Counted from the stretch's first letter, positions 26,219-35,415 are shown. The stretch is DNA of 64,000 bases from Ferruginivarius sediminum (GCF_003344765.1 NZ_QPMH01000012.1:1-64000); one strand, 5' to 3'. A program made the numbers and translations. Notes: generated by a model not told the origin, from the letters alone.

Positions 26219-27769
26219 ATGACTGCCGCGCTCCGTTTCCTTCTTGGCGATCAGTTGTCGCGAAATATACCGACACTTTGCGGTCTCGATCCGAAGTCCG
26301 ATGTCGTGCTGATGGTCGAGGTGATGGAAGAGGCGACCTACGTCCGCCATCACCCGAAGAAGATCGCGTTTGTTTTCTCCGCCATGCGTCACTTTGCCGA
26401 GGAACTTCGCGCGGAGGGCATCACGGTCGATTACGTCACGCTTGATGATTCCGACAATATAGGTTCATTCACCGATGAACTGGAACGTGCGGTGTCGCGG
26501 CACAAGCCCGAGCGCATCGTGGTGACGGAGCCCGGGGAATGGCGCGTCCGCCGCATGATGGACGGCTGGCGTGAAGCGATGGGCGTGCCGGTGAAAATCC
26601 TGGACGACGACCGGTTTCTCTGCCGGCCGGCGACCTTTACCCGTTGGGCCAATGGCCGGAAGACGCTGCGCATGGAGCATTTCTATCGCGAGATGCGCCG
26701 ATGCACGGGCTTCCTGATGGAACCCGACGGCACGCCCGCGGGCGGCAAGTGGAACTACGACACCGAGAACCGCAATGCGCTGCCGGAAGACCTGTCCGTG
26801 CCGTCCCACCTGGGATTCGCGCCGGATGCGACGACACAGCAGGTACTCCATTTGGTTGCCGAGCGTTTCGGCCATCATTTCGGCGACCTCGACGGTTTCG
26901 ACTTGGCTGTGACGGCGGCGGACGCCTGGGCCGCCTTCGAGCATTTCGTCACTCACGCGCTGCCAAGCTTCGGCGACTATCAGGACGCGATGCGCCTTGG
27001 CGAGCCGGTACTCTATCATGCGCGCATCGGAGCCTACCTCAACGCGGGCCTCCTGGACCCGGAGGCGGTCTGCGGCCGGGTGGAGCAAGCTTGGCGCGAC
27101 GGCGACGCCCCGTTGAACGCGGTCGAAGGGTTCATACGGCAGATACTGGGCTGGCGTGAGTTCATCCGAGGGATCTATTGGCTGAAGATGCCCGACTACG
27201 CCGCAACCAATGCTCTGAGCGCGACGCGCCCGCTGCCCGAGTTTTATTGGACGGGCGAGACGGACATGGCCTGCCTGCGGGACTGCGTCAGCCAGACCCG
27301 CAAGCAAGCATACGCACATCATATCCAGCGCCTGATGGTGACGGGCAACTTCGCGCTGCTGGCCGGTGTCGACCCGGTCGCCGTGAATTACTGGTATCTG
27401 GCCGTTTACGCCGACGCCTACGAGTGGGTCGAACTGCCGAATGTCCAGGGCATGGCGTTGTTCGCCGACGGCGGCGTGCTGGCCTCGAAGCCCTATGCGG
27501 CAAGCGGGAAGTATATCGACCGCATGTCGAACTACTGCGGGAATTGCCGCTACGATGTGCGCAAACAGACGGAGGCGGAGGCCTGTCCGTTCAACGCGTT
27601 ATACTGGCACTTCATCGCCAAGAACCGCGAGGCCTTGGCCGGCAACCCGCGCATGGCGATGCCGCTGCGCAGCCTGGACCGGATGAGCCCGGAGAAGGTT
27701 GCCAGCCTCCGGTCCAGGGCACGGAATTTCCTCGATAGCCTCAAGTACACGGAGCCTGGCGCATGGTAA
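26219..27769 (+). CDS. phrB: FeS-type bacterial cryptochrome/(6-4) photolyase
   Basis: 516 residues from the ATG of MTAALRFLLGDQLS; an ATG at 26141 would add a 26-residue leader. The four cysteines of the [4Fe-4S] cluster are visible: CLRDCVSQTRKQAYAHHIQRLMV contributes the first, and CGNCRYDVRKQTEAEACPFNALYWHF contributes three. The HHIQRLM and NVQGMALFADGG wording is typical of the FeS-BCP/PhrB class, which repairs (6-4) photoproducts using FAD and a lumazine antenna. It overlaps the SDR gene by 7 bases. Photolyases are classic members of RpoE/RpoH2 singlet oxygen regulons, in keeping with the neighbours. Confidence 0.94.
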   Translation: MTAALRFLLGDQLSRNIPTLCGLDPKSDVVLMVEVMEEATYVRHHPKKIAFVFSAMRHFAEELRAEGITVDYVTLDDSDNIGSFTDELERAVSRHKPERIVVTEPGEWRVRRMMDGWREAMGVPVKILDDDRFLCRPATFTRWANGRKTLRMEHFYREMRRCTGFLMEPDGTPAGGKWNYDTENRNALPEDLSVPSHLGFAPDATTQQVLHLVAERFGHHFGDLDGFDLAVTAADAWAAFEHFVTHALPSFGDYQDAMRLGEPVLYHARIGAYLNAGLLDPEAVCGRVEQAWRDGDAPLNAVEGFIRQILGWREFIRGIYWLKMPDYAATNALSATRPLPEFYWTGETDMACLRDCVSQTRKQAYAHHIQRLMVTGNFALLAGVDPVAVNYWYLAVYADAYEWVELPNVQGMALFADGGVLASKPYAASGKYIDRMSNYCGNCRYDVRKQTEAEACPFNALYWHFIAKNREALAGNPRMAMPLRSLDRMSPEKVASLRSRARNFLDSLKYTEPGAW

Positions 27770-28536
27770 GGCCGACACCGAACGATGGCTGCGTCTGGAT
27801 CACAGGGGCCAGCAGCGGTATCGGCCGGGCGCTGGCCGAACGTATGGCGCGGGCCGGCTGGACTGTCGCGATCTCCGCCCGGCGCGGGGAGGAACTGGAG
27901 GCTATCGCGCGCAACCACGGGGGCCGCATGCACTCCTATCCGCTCGACGTCACGGATCGCGAAGCCGTTCGCGAGACCGTTGGCCGGATCGAAGCGGAGC
28001 AGGGTGGCATCGCGCTTGCGGTGCTCAACGCCGGAACGCATCAGCCCATGCGGGCCAAGGACTTCAGCGCCGAAACCGTGCGGAAGTTGATCGATCTGAA
28101 CGTCCTGAGCGTCGCCGAGTGTCTGGAGGCGCTACTGCCCGGCATGCGGCAGCGAGGGCGGGGGCGGATTGCCGTCGTAGCCTCGGTCGCCGGCTATCGC
28201 GGCCTGCCGAGCGCGTCAGCCTATGGCGCCAGCAAGGCTGCGCTCATCAACATGGCGGAATCCCTGCGGCCCGAGCTGGAAGAGGAAGGTATCGTCCTGC
28301 AGCTCGTCAATCCCGGCTTCGTCCGCACACCTTTGACGGATCGGAACCGCTTCCGGATGCCGATGCTGATGGATGTGAATGATGCCGCCGAGGCGCTTTA
28401 CAAGGGCCTGCGCTCCGGGCGCTTCGAGATCGTCTTCCCGCGCCTTTTCTGTTGGTTCATGAAGCTTTTCCGGGCCATGCCATACGTTTTTGCACTGCCG
28501 CTGATGCGCCGGATGATCCCGCGCGGCAAGGTATGA
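27763..28536 (+). CDS. Short-chain dehydrogenase/reductase
   Basis: 257 residues. Classical SDR: the glycine motif ITGASSGIGRALAERM (about 11-26), LNAGTHQP (NAG motif), the catalytic Ser in VASVAGYRG and YGASKAALINM (Tyr and Lys). The C-terminus has a hydrophobic stretch (LFCWFMKLFRAMPYVFALPLM), suggesting membrane association. Translationally coupled to phrB and to the NTF2-like gene. The substrate is unknown; in this genomic setting a lipid or an oxidised carbonyl is plausible. Confidence 0.88.
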   Translation: MVRPTPNDGCVWITGASSGIGRALAERMARAGWTVAISARRGEELEAIARNHGGRMHSYPLDVTDREAVRETVGRIEAEQGGIALAVLNAGTHQPMRAKDFSAETVRKLIDLNVLSVAECLEALLPGMRQRGRGRIAVVASVAGYRGLPSASAYGASKAALINMAESLRPELEEEGIVLQLVNPGFVRTPLTDRNRFRMPMLMDVNDAAEALYKGLRSGRFEIVFPRLFCWFMKLFRAMPYVFALPLMRRMIPRGKV

Positions 28537-28961
28537 CCATCGAGCCGAATATCCGCGCCTATGCCGCATTCTTCGAGGCGCTGACGCCGGAGACACTTGT
28601 TGGATTGTCCCGGCTTTGCGCGCGGGATGTCCACTTCAGGGACCCCTTCAACGACGTGACGGGAGTCGAGCGCTTTCAGGCCGTGCTGGAACGAATGTTC
28701 CATGATGTGCGCGACCCGCGCTTCACGGTGGACGACTGGGCGATCAGCGGGCGGACGGCCTATCTGCGCTGGACTTTCACGTGCCGTCCGCCGCGCGGCC
28801 GGGAACCCTGGACCATCGTGGGCATGAGCGAAGTCCGTTTCGACGAGACGGGCCGAGTCACGGCGCACATCGACCATTGGGACGCGGCTTCGCAGGTCTA
28901 CGAGCGAATCCCGGTATTGGGCCGCGTGATGCGCGCCGTGCGTCGCCGGTTGGCGGTTTAG
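28533..28961 (+). CDS. NTF2/SnoaL-like protein
   Basis: 142 residues, ATG overlapping the SDR stop. The pattern RAYAAFFEALTPETLVGLSRLCARDVHFRDPFNDVTGVERFQAVLERMF and VRFDETGRVTAHIDHWDAASQVYERIP is a SnoaL/NTF2-like cone fold. Many members of this group sit next to photolyase and SDR genes, and none of that group has an assigned function that I know of. A small enzyme or ligand-binding protein acting with the SDR is likely. Confidence 0.8.
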   Translation: MTIEPNIRAYAAFFEALTPETLVGLSRLCARDVHFRDPFNDVTGVERFQAVLERMFHDVRDPRFTVDDWAISGRTAYLRWTFTCRPPRGREPWTIVGMSEVRFDETGRVTAHIDHWDAASQVYERIPVLGRVMRAVRRRLAV

Positions 28962-28965
28962 ACGG

Positions 28966-29499
28966 CTATTCGGCGGCGGCCACTTGGAATTCCGGGTTCA
29001 TCCACCCGAGGTCGTCGTCCCGCTCGATTGCCTTTCGAAAAAAGATCGTTGCGGTCCCCAGCACGAGGCCCCACTTCCGCACCGTGGCCCGGTTGATGAC
29101 CACATCGCGACCTTGCCGGAACATCCAGTCGTCGAAGTCGAGCGTCCAATCCTTGCCGCCGATCTTCACGCGCATGCGGTAGGAGAGCCTGAGAGCGTTG
29201 CCGAAGGCCGCCCCGAAGGCGGTTCCGACGATATCGTCGGCACAACCACTGTAGTGGTGCTCGTCCAGCTTCTCGATCGTCCAGACCCGCCGTTCCTGTT
29301 CGCCGCCGTGGTAGGTGAAATCCTCCCTGAGCGTCAGCGTGCGGCTGCGGGCATTCCATTCGCCGTCGATGTTGACCGCGAACTGCTGACGCAGGCGCCC
29401 GAAGCGGTCCTGGAAGATGCCCCAGGCCCGGCTTTGTCCGGCGAAGAAGTCCTCCAAAGCCATTGGCGGGCTCGTGCCCGCGAAATCTTCCACTCTCAT
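28966..29499 (-). CDS. DUF3833 family protein
   Basis: 177 residues. Opening MALEDFFAGQSRAWGIFQDRFGRLRQQFAVNIDGEW and YRMRVKIGGKDWTLDFDDWMFRQGRDVVINRATVRKWGLVLGTATIFF match DUF3833. Some homologues are lipoproteins, but no lipobox is seen here. It overlaps the methyltransferase gene by 4 bases and is the last gene of the leftward lipid operon. It is regularly found with cyclopropane-fatty-acid-type methyltransferases, which suggests a role in the same lipid modification. Confidence 0.82.
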   Translation of the reverse strand: MRVEDFAGTSPPMALEDFFAGQSRAWGIFQDRFGRLRQQFAVNIDGEWNARSRTLTLREDFTYHGGEQERRVWTIEKLDEHHYSGCADDIVGTAFGAAFGNALRLSYRMRVKIGGKDWTLDFDDWMFRQGRDVVINRATVRKWGLVLGTATIFFRKAIERDDDLGWMNPEFQVAAAE

Positions 29500-30761
29500 T
29501 CACCCGTATCCCGTTGGGGTTGGGTGCCCGTCGTCGTCGAGTGACGCGAAAAGGCGATCTGGTAGAGATCGATACGCCCTTCGCGAAAGCCGGTTTCGCA
29601 ATACGCAAGGTAGTACCGCCACATCCGCCGGAACCGCTCATCGAATCCCATTTTGGCGATTCCCGGCCACGCCCGCTCGAAAGCCTGTTGCCAGCGGTGC
29701 AGCGTCTCCGCGTAATCCAGGCCGTAGGCGGCCGCGCCCTCCATCCGCAGTCCCGCCGCGCCGGCGTGATCGTGAAGCGCGGTCGGGCATGGCAGCATGC
29801 CGCCGGGGAAGATATAGCGCTGAATAAAATCCGTGTTGCGGCGGTAGCTCGGGAACACCTCGTCGGCAATCGTAATCGCCTGTAACGCCACGCGCCCGCC
29901 CGGCTTCAGCAGGTCGTGCAGGCGCTGGAAGAATGTCGGCCACCACGCTTCGCCAACCGCCTCAACCATCTCGATGGAGACGATGCGGTCATAACGGCCC
30001 TCCAGGTTACGGTAGTCGCGAAGCGCGACTTCGGTCCGGCCGTCCAGTCCCGCGTCGGCCAGACGACGGCGCGCGTAGTCGTGCTGGGCTTCGGATATGG
30101 TGACGCCGGTCACCCGGCAGCCGATCTCCCGCGCCGCGAACTCGGCGAAACCGCCCCAGCCACAGCCGATCTCAAGGACGTGGTGTTCCGGGCGAATGTC
30201 GGCGATACCGGCCATCCGGCGATATTTCTCCTCCTGCGCCCGCGCAAGGTCCTGGCCGGGATGCGCGAAAACGGCCGCCGAATAGGTCATCGTCGGATCG
30301 AGCCAAGCTTGGTAGAAATCGTTGCCCAGATCGTAGTGGGCGGCAATGTTGCGCCGCGCCCCGCGCCTTGTGTTCGGGCGTAGCAGGTGGAATAGCCGCG
30401 CACAGGCGCGGCTGACGAATTTGCCGCGAAGGACGCCTGCGAGGGTTGTTTGGTTCTGTGCGGCGAGGGCGAGCAGGGCGGTAATGTCCTCGCTGTCGGA
30501 GTCACCGTCCATATAGGCTTCGGCGAAGCCCAGCGCGCCGCCGGTGAGAAGGCGCCGCAGCATGCGCATGCGGTGCACGGACAGTTCCGCGTGGGGGCCG
30601 GGGGCGGAACCAATAACGGTGTGCTGCTCTCCGTCGGGCAGGATCAGCGTCAAGCGGCCGGCCCGGATGCGGCGGACCAGCGTCAGCAGCAGCCGGGTGC
30701 CCGCGCGGTCCTTTCGGCACGGGCGCGCGTCCGTGAATTCGCTGCCACCAGTGGTTGTCAT
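29496..30761 (-). CDS. Cyclopropane-fatty-acyl-phospholipid synthase family methyltransferase
   Basis: 421 residues from the ATG at 30761, which has an excellent AGGAGGTGAG upstream; an ATG at 30866 would add 35 unlikely residues. The C-terminal half has AHYDLGNDFYQAWLDPTMTYSAAVF, SAM motif VLEIGCGWGGFAEFAAR (about 197-213), SIEMVEAVGEAWWPTFF and IQRYIFPGGMLP. Such enzymes methylenate or methylate unsaturated acyl chains of membrane lipids. Homologues next to FAD oxidoreductase and DUF1365 genes in the RpoE regulon of Rhodobacter-type bacteria act in fatty acid modifications, including furan fatty acids. Confidence 0.92.
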   Translation of the reverse strand: MTTTGGSEFTDARPCRKDRAGTRLLLTLVRRIRAGRLTLILPDGEQHTVIGSAPGPHAELSVHRMRMLRRLLTGGALGFAEAYMDGDSDSEDITALLALAAQNQTTLAGVLRGKFVSRACARLFHLLRPNTRRGARRNIAAHYDLGNDFYQAWLDPTMTYSAAVFAHPGQDLARAQEEKYRRMAGIADIRPEHHVLEIGCGWGGFAEFAAREIGCRVTGVTISEAQHDYARRRLADAGLDGRTEVALRDYRNLEGRYDRIVSIEMVEAVGEAWWPTFFQRLHDLLKPGGRVALQAITIADEVFPSYRRNTDFIQRYIFPGGMLPCPTALHDHAGAAGLRMEGAAAYGLDYAETLHRWQQAFERAWPGIAKMGFDERFRRMWRYYLAYCETGFREGRIDLYQIAFSRHSTTTGTQPQRDTGE

Positions 30762-30772
30762 GGACTCACCTC

Positions 30773-31549
30773 CTAGGGGCACTTGGAGTGTGTAACGGTT
30801 TCGGCGGGTGGGGCCGGGCGGCGGTGGAAGCGCGCACCCTTTCGCCAAAGGTGCAGGGCTTGCCAATGTATCGCCGCGATCACCTTGAAGGTCATCGCCG
30901 GGTGCGTCGCCAGCGCCCGCAGAAGGCTCCGATCGCTCAAGGCACGACGCCGGCCGGTCTGTGTGGCGACGAGCGTTTCGCCGGCGGCGGTTTCCTCCCG
31001 GATCGAAACTGACAGTCGTTCGCCCGGCGGCAGCAATCGGAAGCGATAGCGTGCCTCCATCGTGATGAAGGGCGAGACATAGAAGGCCTTGTCACAGCTC
31101 TGACGGATCGGCGTGTTGTGGTCGTGTCCCGCTTCGACCGGAAGCAGGTAGCAATGCTGCTCGCCAAAGGTGTTGCGCACCTCGTAAAGGACGGCCCGGA
31201 GGCCGCCGTCCCGGTGATGACAGAACCACATGGTGAGTGGGTTGAACACGTAGCCCCACATGCGCGGAAAGCACAGAAGCCGCACGGCCCCGCCCTGAAG
31301 GTCGATGCCGGCCTCGACCAGGCGTGCATCTATCCATGTCCGCAGTGAACTGCCGTCGCGTGGGCCATGGTCGCGCTCGTGGAACGAAAATACGTTGGCC
31401 CGGTTGACGGAGAACAGGCGCAATCGCTTGTCCAGCTCCGCCAGCTCGTCAAGGTCGATGAAGAGCGACACAACGCCGTAGCTGAAGCGGTGGCGGAATG
31501 GCTGCAGCCGCCTGTGCATCACGTTGCCGATGTAAAGCGCGCTTTGCAT
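30773..31549 (-). CDS. DUF1365 family protein
   Basis: 258 residues. The opening SALYIGNVMHRRLQPFRHRFSYGVVSLFIDLDEL and LCFPRMWGYVFNPLTMWFCHH are diagnostic for DUF1365. Function unknown, but the family nearly always lies between an FAD-dependent oxidoreductase gene and a cyclopropane-synthase-like gene, as it does here (10 bases after the former and 11 before the latter). Probably works on fatty acyl chains in the same pathway. Confidence 0.9.
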   Translation of the reverse strand: MQSALYIGNVMHRRLQPFRHRFSYGVVSLFIDLDELAELDKRLRLFSVNRANVFSFHERDHGPRDGSSLRTWIDARLVEAGIDLQGGAVRLLCFPRMWGYVFNPLTMWFCHHRDGGLRAVLYEVRNTFGEQHCYLLPVEAGHDHNTPIRQSCDKAFYVSPFITMEARYRFRLLPPGERLSVSIREETAAGETLVATQTGRRRALSDRSLLRALATHPAMTFKVIAAIHWQALHLWRKGARFHRRPAPPAETVTHSKCP

Positions 31550-31559
31550 CGTGGGTTGT

Positions 31560-32894
31560 CTACTCCGCCGCCATTGCGGTTGTTTCGGGCAGGGGGGCCG
31601 CGGTCAGCGCGGCCGGGCTAGCCGGTACAACCGTGTCCCGCCACGGAACAGGTGCGTCCAGGGCTTCCGCGACCGCAAGACCGGCCTCCAGCGCATCCTC
31701 ATGGAATCCGTACCCACAATAGCTGCCGCAGAACCACGTCCGGCGCGCGCCCTGAACCTCCGGCAGCCGGGCCTGCGCGGCCACGGCGCGGCTGTCGAAC
31801 ATCGGATGATCGTAGGCGAACTCGGCGTGGACCAGGGAGGGGTCCGGGTCTCGCAGCGGGTTCAGGGACAGGAATATATCCGGTGCCTTGATGTTCTGCA
31901 GTCGGTTCATCCAGTAGGTGACCGAGACGTTGCTTTCCATGCCGCCGTGAGGGTTTGACAGGTAGTTCCAGCTTGACCACACCGCCCGGCGCCGCGGCAT
32001 CAGTGCCGGGTCGCGGTGCAGGATGGCGCGGTTGCGGGAATAGGCGAACGTGCCCAGGATTTCGCGTTCCGCCACGTCGGCGTCGGCGCCCAGGATTTGC
32101 AGCGCCTGATCCCCGTGCGAGGCAAGCACGACATGGTCGAAGCGCTCCATCTCGCCCTGCGCGGTGGTGATCCAGACTCCGGCCGCATCGCGCCGCGCGG
32201 ACACCACCGGCGTGGATAGGCGCAAACGATGCCGGAAGCTTTGCGTCAGACGACGCACGTAGGCCCGGCTGCCGCCTGTGACGGTACGCCATTGCGGCCG
32301 GCCCTTCACCAGCATCAGGCCGTGGTTGTATAGGAACTTCACGAAGCTCTTGGCCGGGAAGTCGAGCATACGTCCCGCCGGACAGGACCAGATGGCCGCC
32401 GCCATGGGAAGCAAGTGGTCGGCGACGAAGGCTCGGCCGTAATCATGCCTTCGCAGGTAGTCACCAAGGCTACCGTCGAAGGTATCATTGCCCTCAAGAA
32501 GCGATGGCGCCTCGCGGTAGAAGCGCAAGAGATCGCGGATCATTTCCCAGTGCGACAGTCGGAGCGCGTTGGCCGGCTGCGCGAACAGCCCGGGGAGGCT
32601 GCCTGCGTACTCTCTCCGGCCGTCTTGCAGCGACACGGCGAATGACATGTCGCTCGGCTCCGTCATCACGCCAAGCGCCCGGAAAAGCTGCTTCAAGTGC
32701 GGATAGTTGCGGTCGTTGTAAACTATGAAGCCGGTATCGACAGAGATTTGCCGCCCCTCCACCTCGATGTCGACAGTGTTGGCATGACCGCCGGGCCGGC
32801 TATCGGCCTCGAATACTTTTATGTCGTGGCGCTGGTTCAGGGCCCAGGCTGCACCCATGCCGGCAATGCCGGTCCCGACGATCGCAATCCGCAT
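31560..32894 (-). CDS. FAD-dependent amine-oxidase-type oxidoreductase (acyl desaturase/dehydrogenase candidate)
   Basis: 444 residues. The N-terminal dinucleotide-binding motif IAIVGTGIAGMGAAWALNQ (about 3-21) is followed by an acidic residue in VFEADSRPGGHANTV, then VDTGFIVYNDRNYPHLKQLFRALGV. This is the NAD(P)/FAD-binding flavoprotein family found with DUF1365 and cyclopropane-synthase homologues. In phototrophic alphaproteobacteria a related gene set makes modified (furan) fatty acids. First gene of the leftward operon, with a likely RpoE promoter 44 bases upstream. Confidence 0.88.
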   Translation of the reverse strand: MRIAIVGTGIAGMGAAWALNQRHDIKVFEADSRPGGHANTVDIEVEGRQISVDTGFIVYNDRNYPHLKQLFRALGVMTEPSDMSFAVSLQDGRREYAGSLPGLFAQPANALRLSHWEMIRDLLRFYREAPSLLEGNDTFDGSLGDYLRRHDYGRAFVADHLLPMAAAIWSCPAGRMLDFPAKSFVKFLYNHGLMLVKGRPQWRTVTGGSRAYVRRLTQSFRHRLRLSTPVVSARRDAAGVWITTAQGEMERFDHVVLASHGDQALQILGADADVAEREILGTFAYSRNRAILHRDPALMPRRRAVWSSWNYLSNPHGGMESNVSVTYWMNRLQNIKAPDIFLSLNPLRDPDPSLVHAEFAYDHPMFDSRAVAAQARLPEVQGARRTWFCGSYCGYGFHEDALEAGLAVAEALDAPVPWRDTVVPASPAALTAAPLPETTAMAAE

Positions 32895-32937
32895 TCGGTT
32901 TACTCACACTCCTGCTGGCGACATTCGTGGAACGCTA

Positions 32938-32967
32938 TTCCTACGAACAATGCGGCCTTTTGGATCA
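32938..32967 (-). promoter_or_regulatory. RpoE (ECF)-type promoter of the lipid-modification operon
   Basis: On the minus strand TGATCC (32967-32962) is followed after 18 bases by TAGGAA (32943-32938), 44 bases before the start of the FAD oxidoreductase gene. The same -35 box and spacing occurs before rpoE and before rpoH2. RpoE of Rhodobacter sphaeroides recognises TGATC with an 18-base gap and a TA-rich -10. Confidence 0.7.
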
Positions 32968-33024
32968 AACGCTAATGTAGGCACCCTGTTCCGGCGCAAT
33001 CCGATATTGCCTAAGATTCGTGGA

Positions 33025-33054
33025 TGATCCGAAGCGGAGCCCCCGGCGTAAAAG
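33025..33054 (+). promoter_or_regulatory. RpoE-type autoregulatory promoter of rpoE-chrR
   Basis: TGATCC at 33025-33030, 18 bases, then TAAAAG at 33049-33054, 18 bases before the ATG of rpoE. It matches the pattern on the opposite strand (32938-32967), so the divergent operons appear to be switched on together. Confidence 0.75.
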
Positions 33055-33072
33055 AAACCAGGGAGGTACGCG

Positions 33073-33714
33073 ATGAGCGATCGCCGTATGGTTTCGACGC
33101 CTTACGATTGTGTTGTGGCTCATGCGTCGCACGCCTTAAATAGCGGGATGGGTGAATGTACCGACCTCACGGCGGAAGACTCCTCGAACCTGATCGAGGA
33201 AATCGCGACTAGCGGGAACCGGCAAGCGTTCGCGTTGCTGTTCCGCCACTTCGCGCCGCGCCTCAAAGCGTATCTCCGCAGGTTGGGCGCTGGCGACACA
33301 CTTGCCGAGGAGCTGGCGCAGGAGGTGATGTTGACGGTCTGGCGCCGCGCCGCGCAGTTCGACCGACGGCAGGCCGGGGCGAGCACCTGGATTTTCACAA
33401 TAGCGCGGAACAAGCGCATCGATGCGATCCGCCGCGATAGGTGGCCGGACATCGATCCCGAGGACCCGGCGCTGATACCGGAACCGCTCCAGGCAGCCGA
33501 CAAGACTGTCGAGGCAGGGCAGCGCGAAGCGCTTTTGCGCAAAGCCGTGACGACATTGCCGGTGGAGCAATCCACACTGCTCCGTCTGTCGTACTTCGAG
33601 GATAAGTCGCACAGTGCAATCGCCGAGGAGCTTAACCTGCCCTTGGGAACCGTGAAGTCACGTTTGCGGCTGGCGCTGGCCCGCCTGCGAACGATGCTGG
33701 AGGACGTGCAGTGA
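33073..33714 (+). CDS. rpoE: ECF sigma factor RpoE (ChrR-linked, singlet-oxygen type)
   Basis: 213 residues, start preceded by GGGAGG. Region 2 includes FALLFRHFAPRLKAYLRRLGAGDTLAEELAQEVMLTVWRRAAQFD and ASTWIFTIARNKRIDAIRR. Region 4 is LPVEQSTLLRLSYFEDKSHSAIAEELNLPLGTVKSRLRLALARLR. The overlap with a ChrR-type anti-sigma gene identifies the ECF11-like group that responds to singlet oxygen and peroxides. It drives its own operon and probably the lipid and rpoH2 genes, judged by the shared promoter pattern. Confidence 0.93.
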   Translation: MSDRRMVSTPYDCVVAHASHALNSGMGECTDLTAEDSSNLIEEIATSGNRQAFALLFRHFAPRLKAYLRRLGAGDTLAEELAQEVMLTVWRRAAQFDRRQAGASTWIFTIARNKRIDAIRRDRWPDIDPEDPALIPEPLQAADKTVEAGQREALLRKAVTTLPVEQSTLLRLSYFEDKSHSAIAEELNLPLGTVKSRLRLALARLRTMLEDVQ

Positions 33715-34385
33715 TGGTGCAGCACCCCGCACCTGACGAATTGCTGTTGGATTACGCGACCGGCAACCTCGCGGAGCCGGTTGCGCTGCTTGTGGCCTCG
33801 CATCTCACCCTGGCGCCGGAGAGCCGCCGGGAGGTGCGTGATCTGGAAGCGATCGGCGGTGCGTTGCTGGAGGAGATGGAGCCGGCCAGCATGTCGGAAG
33901 ATGCGCTGGACAGCGTCCTCGCGCGCCTGGGTGAGCATGTACCGGAATCGTTTGAAGCGGGTGAGCCGGGTGTGCCAGCGGGGCCGCCGAGCGGAGACGC
34001 GGCGAAGATTCCCGCGCCCTTGCGCGCGCTCGTCGGGTCCGATCTATCGTCCCTGCCATGGAGAGAGCGCGGCGGAAGCGTTGCGGAGTGCGATATCCTG
34101 CGCGACGCGCCCGGCTATCGCACCCGGCTGCTGTGGATCAAGGCCGGAGCGAAGGTGCCCACACACACCCACGGTGGGCGCGAATACACGCTGGTCCTTC
34201 AGGGCAGCTTCTCTGACGAGTCCGGGCGCTTCGGCCGGGGCGACGTTGAGGTTGCCGACGCCGAGGTCACGCACAGGCCGGTGGCCGGCAGCGAGTGCGA
34301 TTGCATCTGTCTTGCTGTGACGGATGCGCCGCTGCGGATGACCGGCCCGATTGGCCGGCTTCTCAACTACTTCATCGATATGTGA
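33711..34385 (+). CDS. chrR: ChrR-type anti-sigma factor lacking the zinc-ligand cysteines
   Basis: 224 residues. The start is either the GTG at 33711 or the ATG at 33714, both overlapping the rpoE stop. The N-terminal domain is ChrR-like (HPAPDELLLDYATGNL, then SHLTLAPESRREV), but the HxxxCxxC zinc motif of ChrR proteins reads HLTLAPES: H31 remains while both cysteines are Ala (A35) and Ser (S38). The C-terminal cupin-like domain is intact with THTHGGREYTLVLQGSF and VTHRPV, where R. sphaeroides ChrR also binds zinc. ChrR holds RpoE inactive until singlet oxygen appears; how a zinc-free version does so is unclear. Confidence 0.9.
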   Translation: MMVQHPAPDELLLDYATGNLAEPVALLVASHLTLAPESRREVRDLEAIGGALLEEMEPASMSEDALDSVLARLGEHVPESFEAGEPGVPAGPPSGDAAKIPAPLRALVGSDLSSLPWRERGGSVAECDILRDAPGYRTRLLWIKAGAKVPTHTHGGREYTLVLQGSFSDESGRFGRGDVEVADAEVTHRPVAGSECDCICLAVTDAPLRMTGPIGRLLNYFIDM

Positions 34386-34386
34386 G

Positions 34387-34416
34387 TGATCCGAAACCGG
34401 GCTTCGCGCGTATTTA
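34387..34416 (+). promoter_or_regulatory. RpoE-type promoter of rpoH2
   Basis: TGATCC at 34387-34392, 18 bases, then TATTTA at 34411-34416, directly after the chrR stop and 37 bases before the chosen rpoH2 start. The -35 and spacing are the same as in the two promoters of the rpoE divergent region; the -10 is less similar. In Rhodobacter sphaeroides rpoHII is likewise controlled by RpoE. Confidence 0.6.
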
Positions 34417-34453
34417 TGGGTAGGAACGATACGCGCAACGCAGGATGCCCGTC

Positions 34454-35347
<894 letters not shown>

Positions 35348-35366
35348 ACCGCAGCCGCATGTGCGA

Positions 35367-35380
35367 TTGAGGTGGATCAA
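35367..35380 (+). promoter_or_regulatory. FNR/FixK-like box upstream of hemN
   Basis: TTGAG-GTGG-ATCAA matches the FNR/FixK consensus TTGAT-N4-ATCAA in nine of ten positions. It is centred about 43 bases before the hemN start codon. Oxygen-independent HemN genes are commonly activated by such regulators at low oxygen. Confidence 0.55.
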
Positions 35381-35415
35381 AGAGAATTGGCCGCCGCCGT
35401 GCTGTATCGGTCGAC

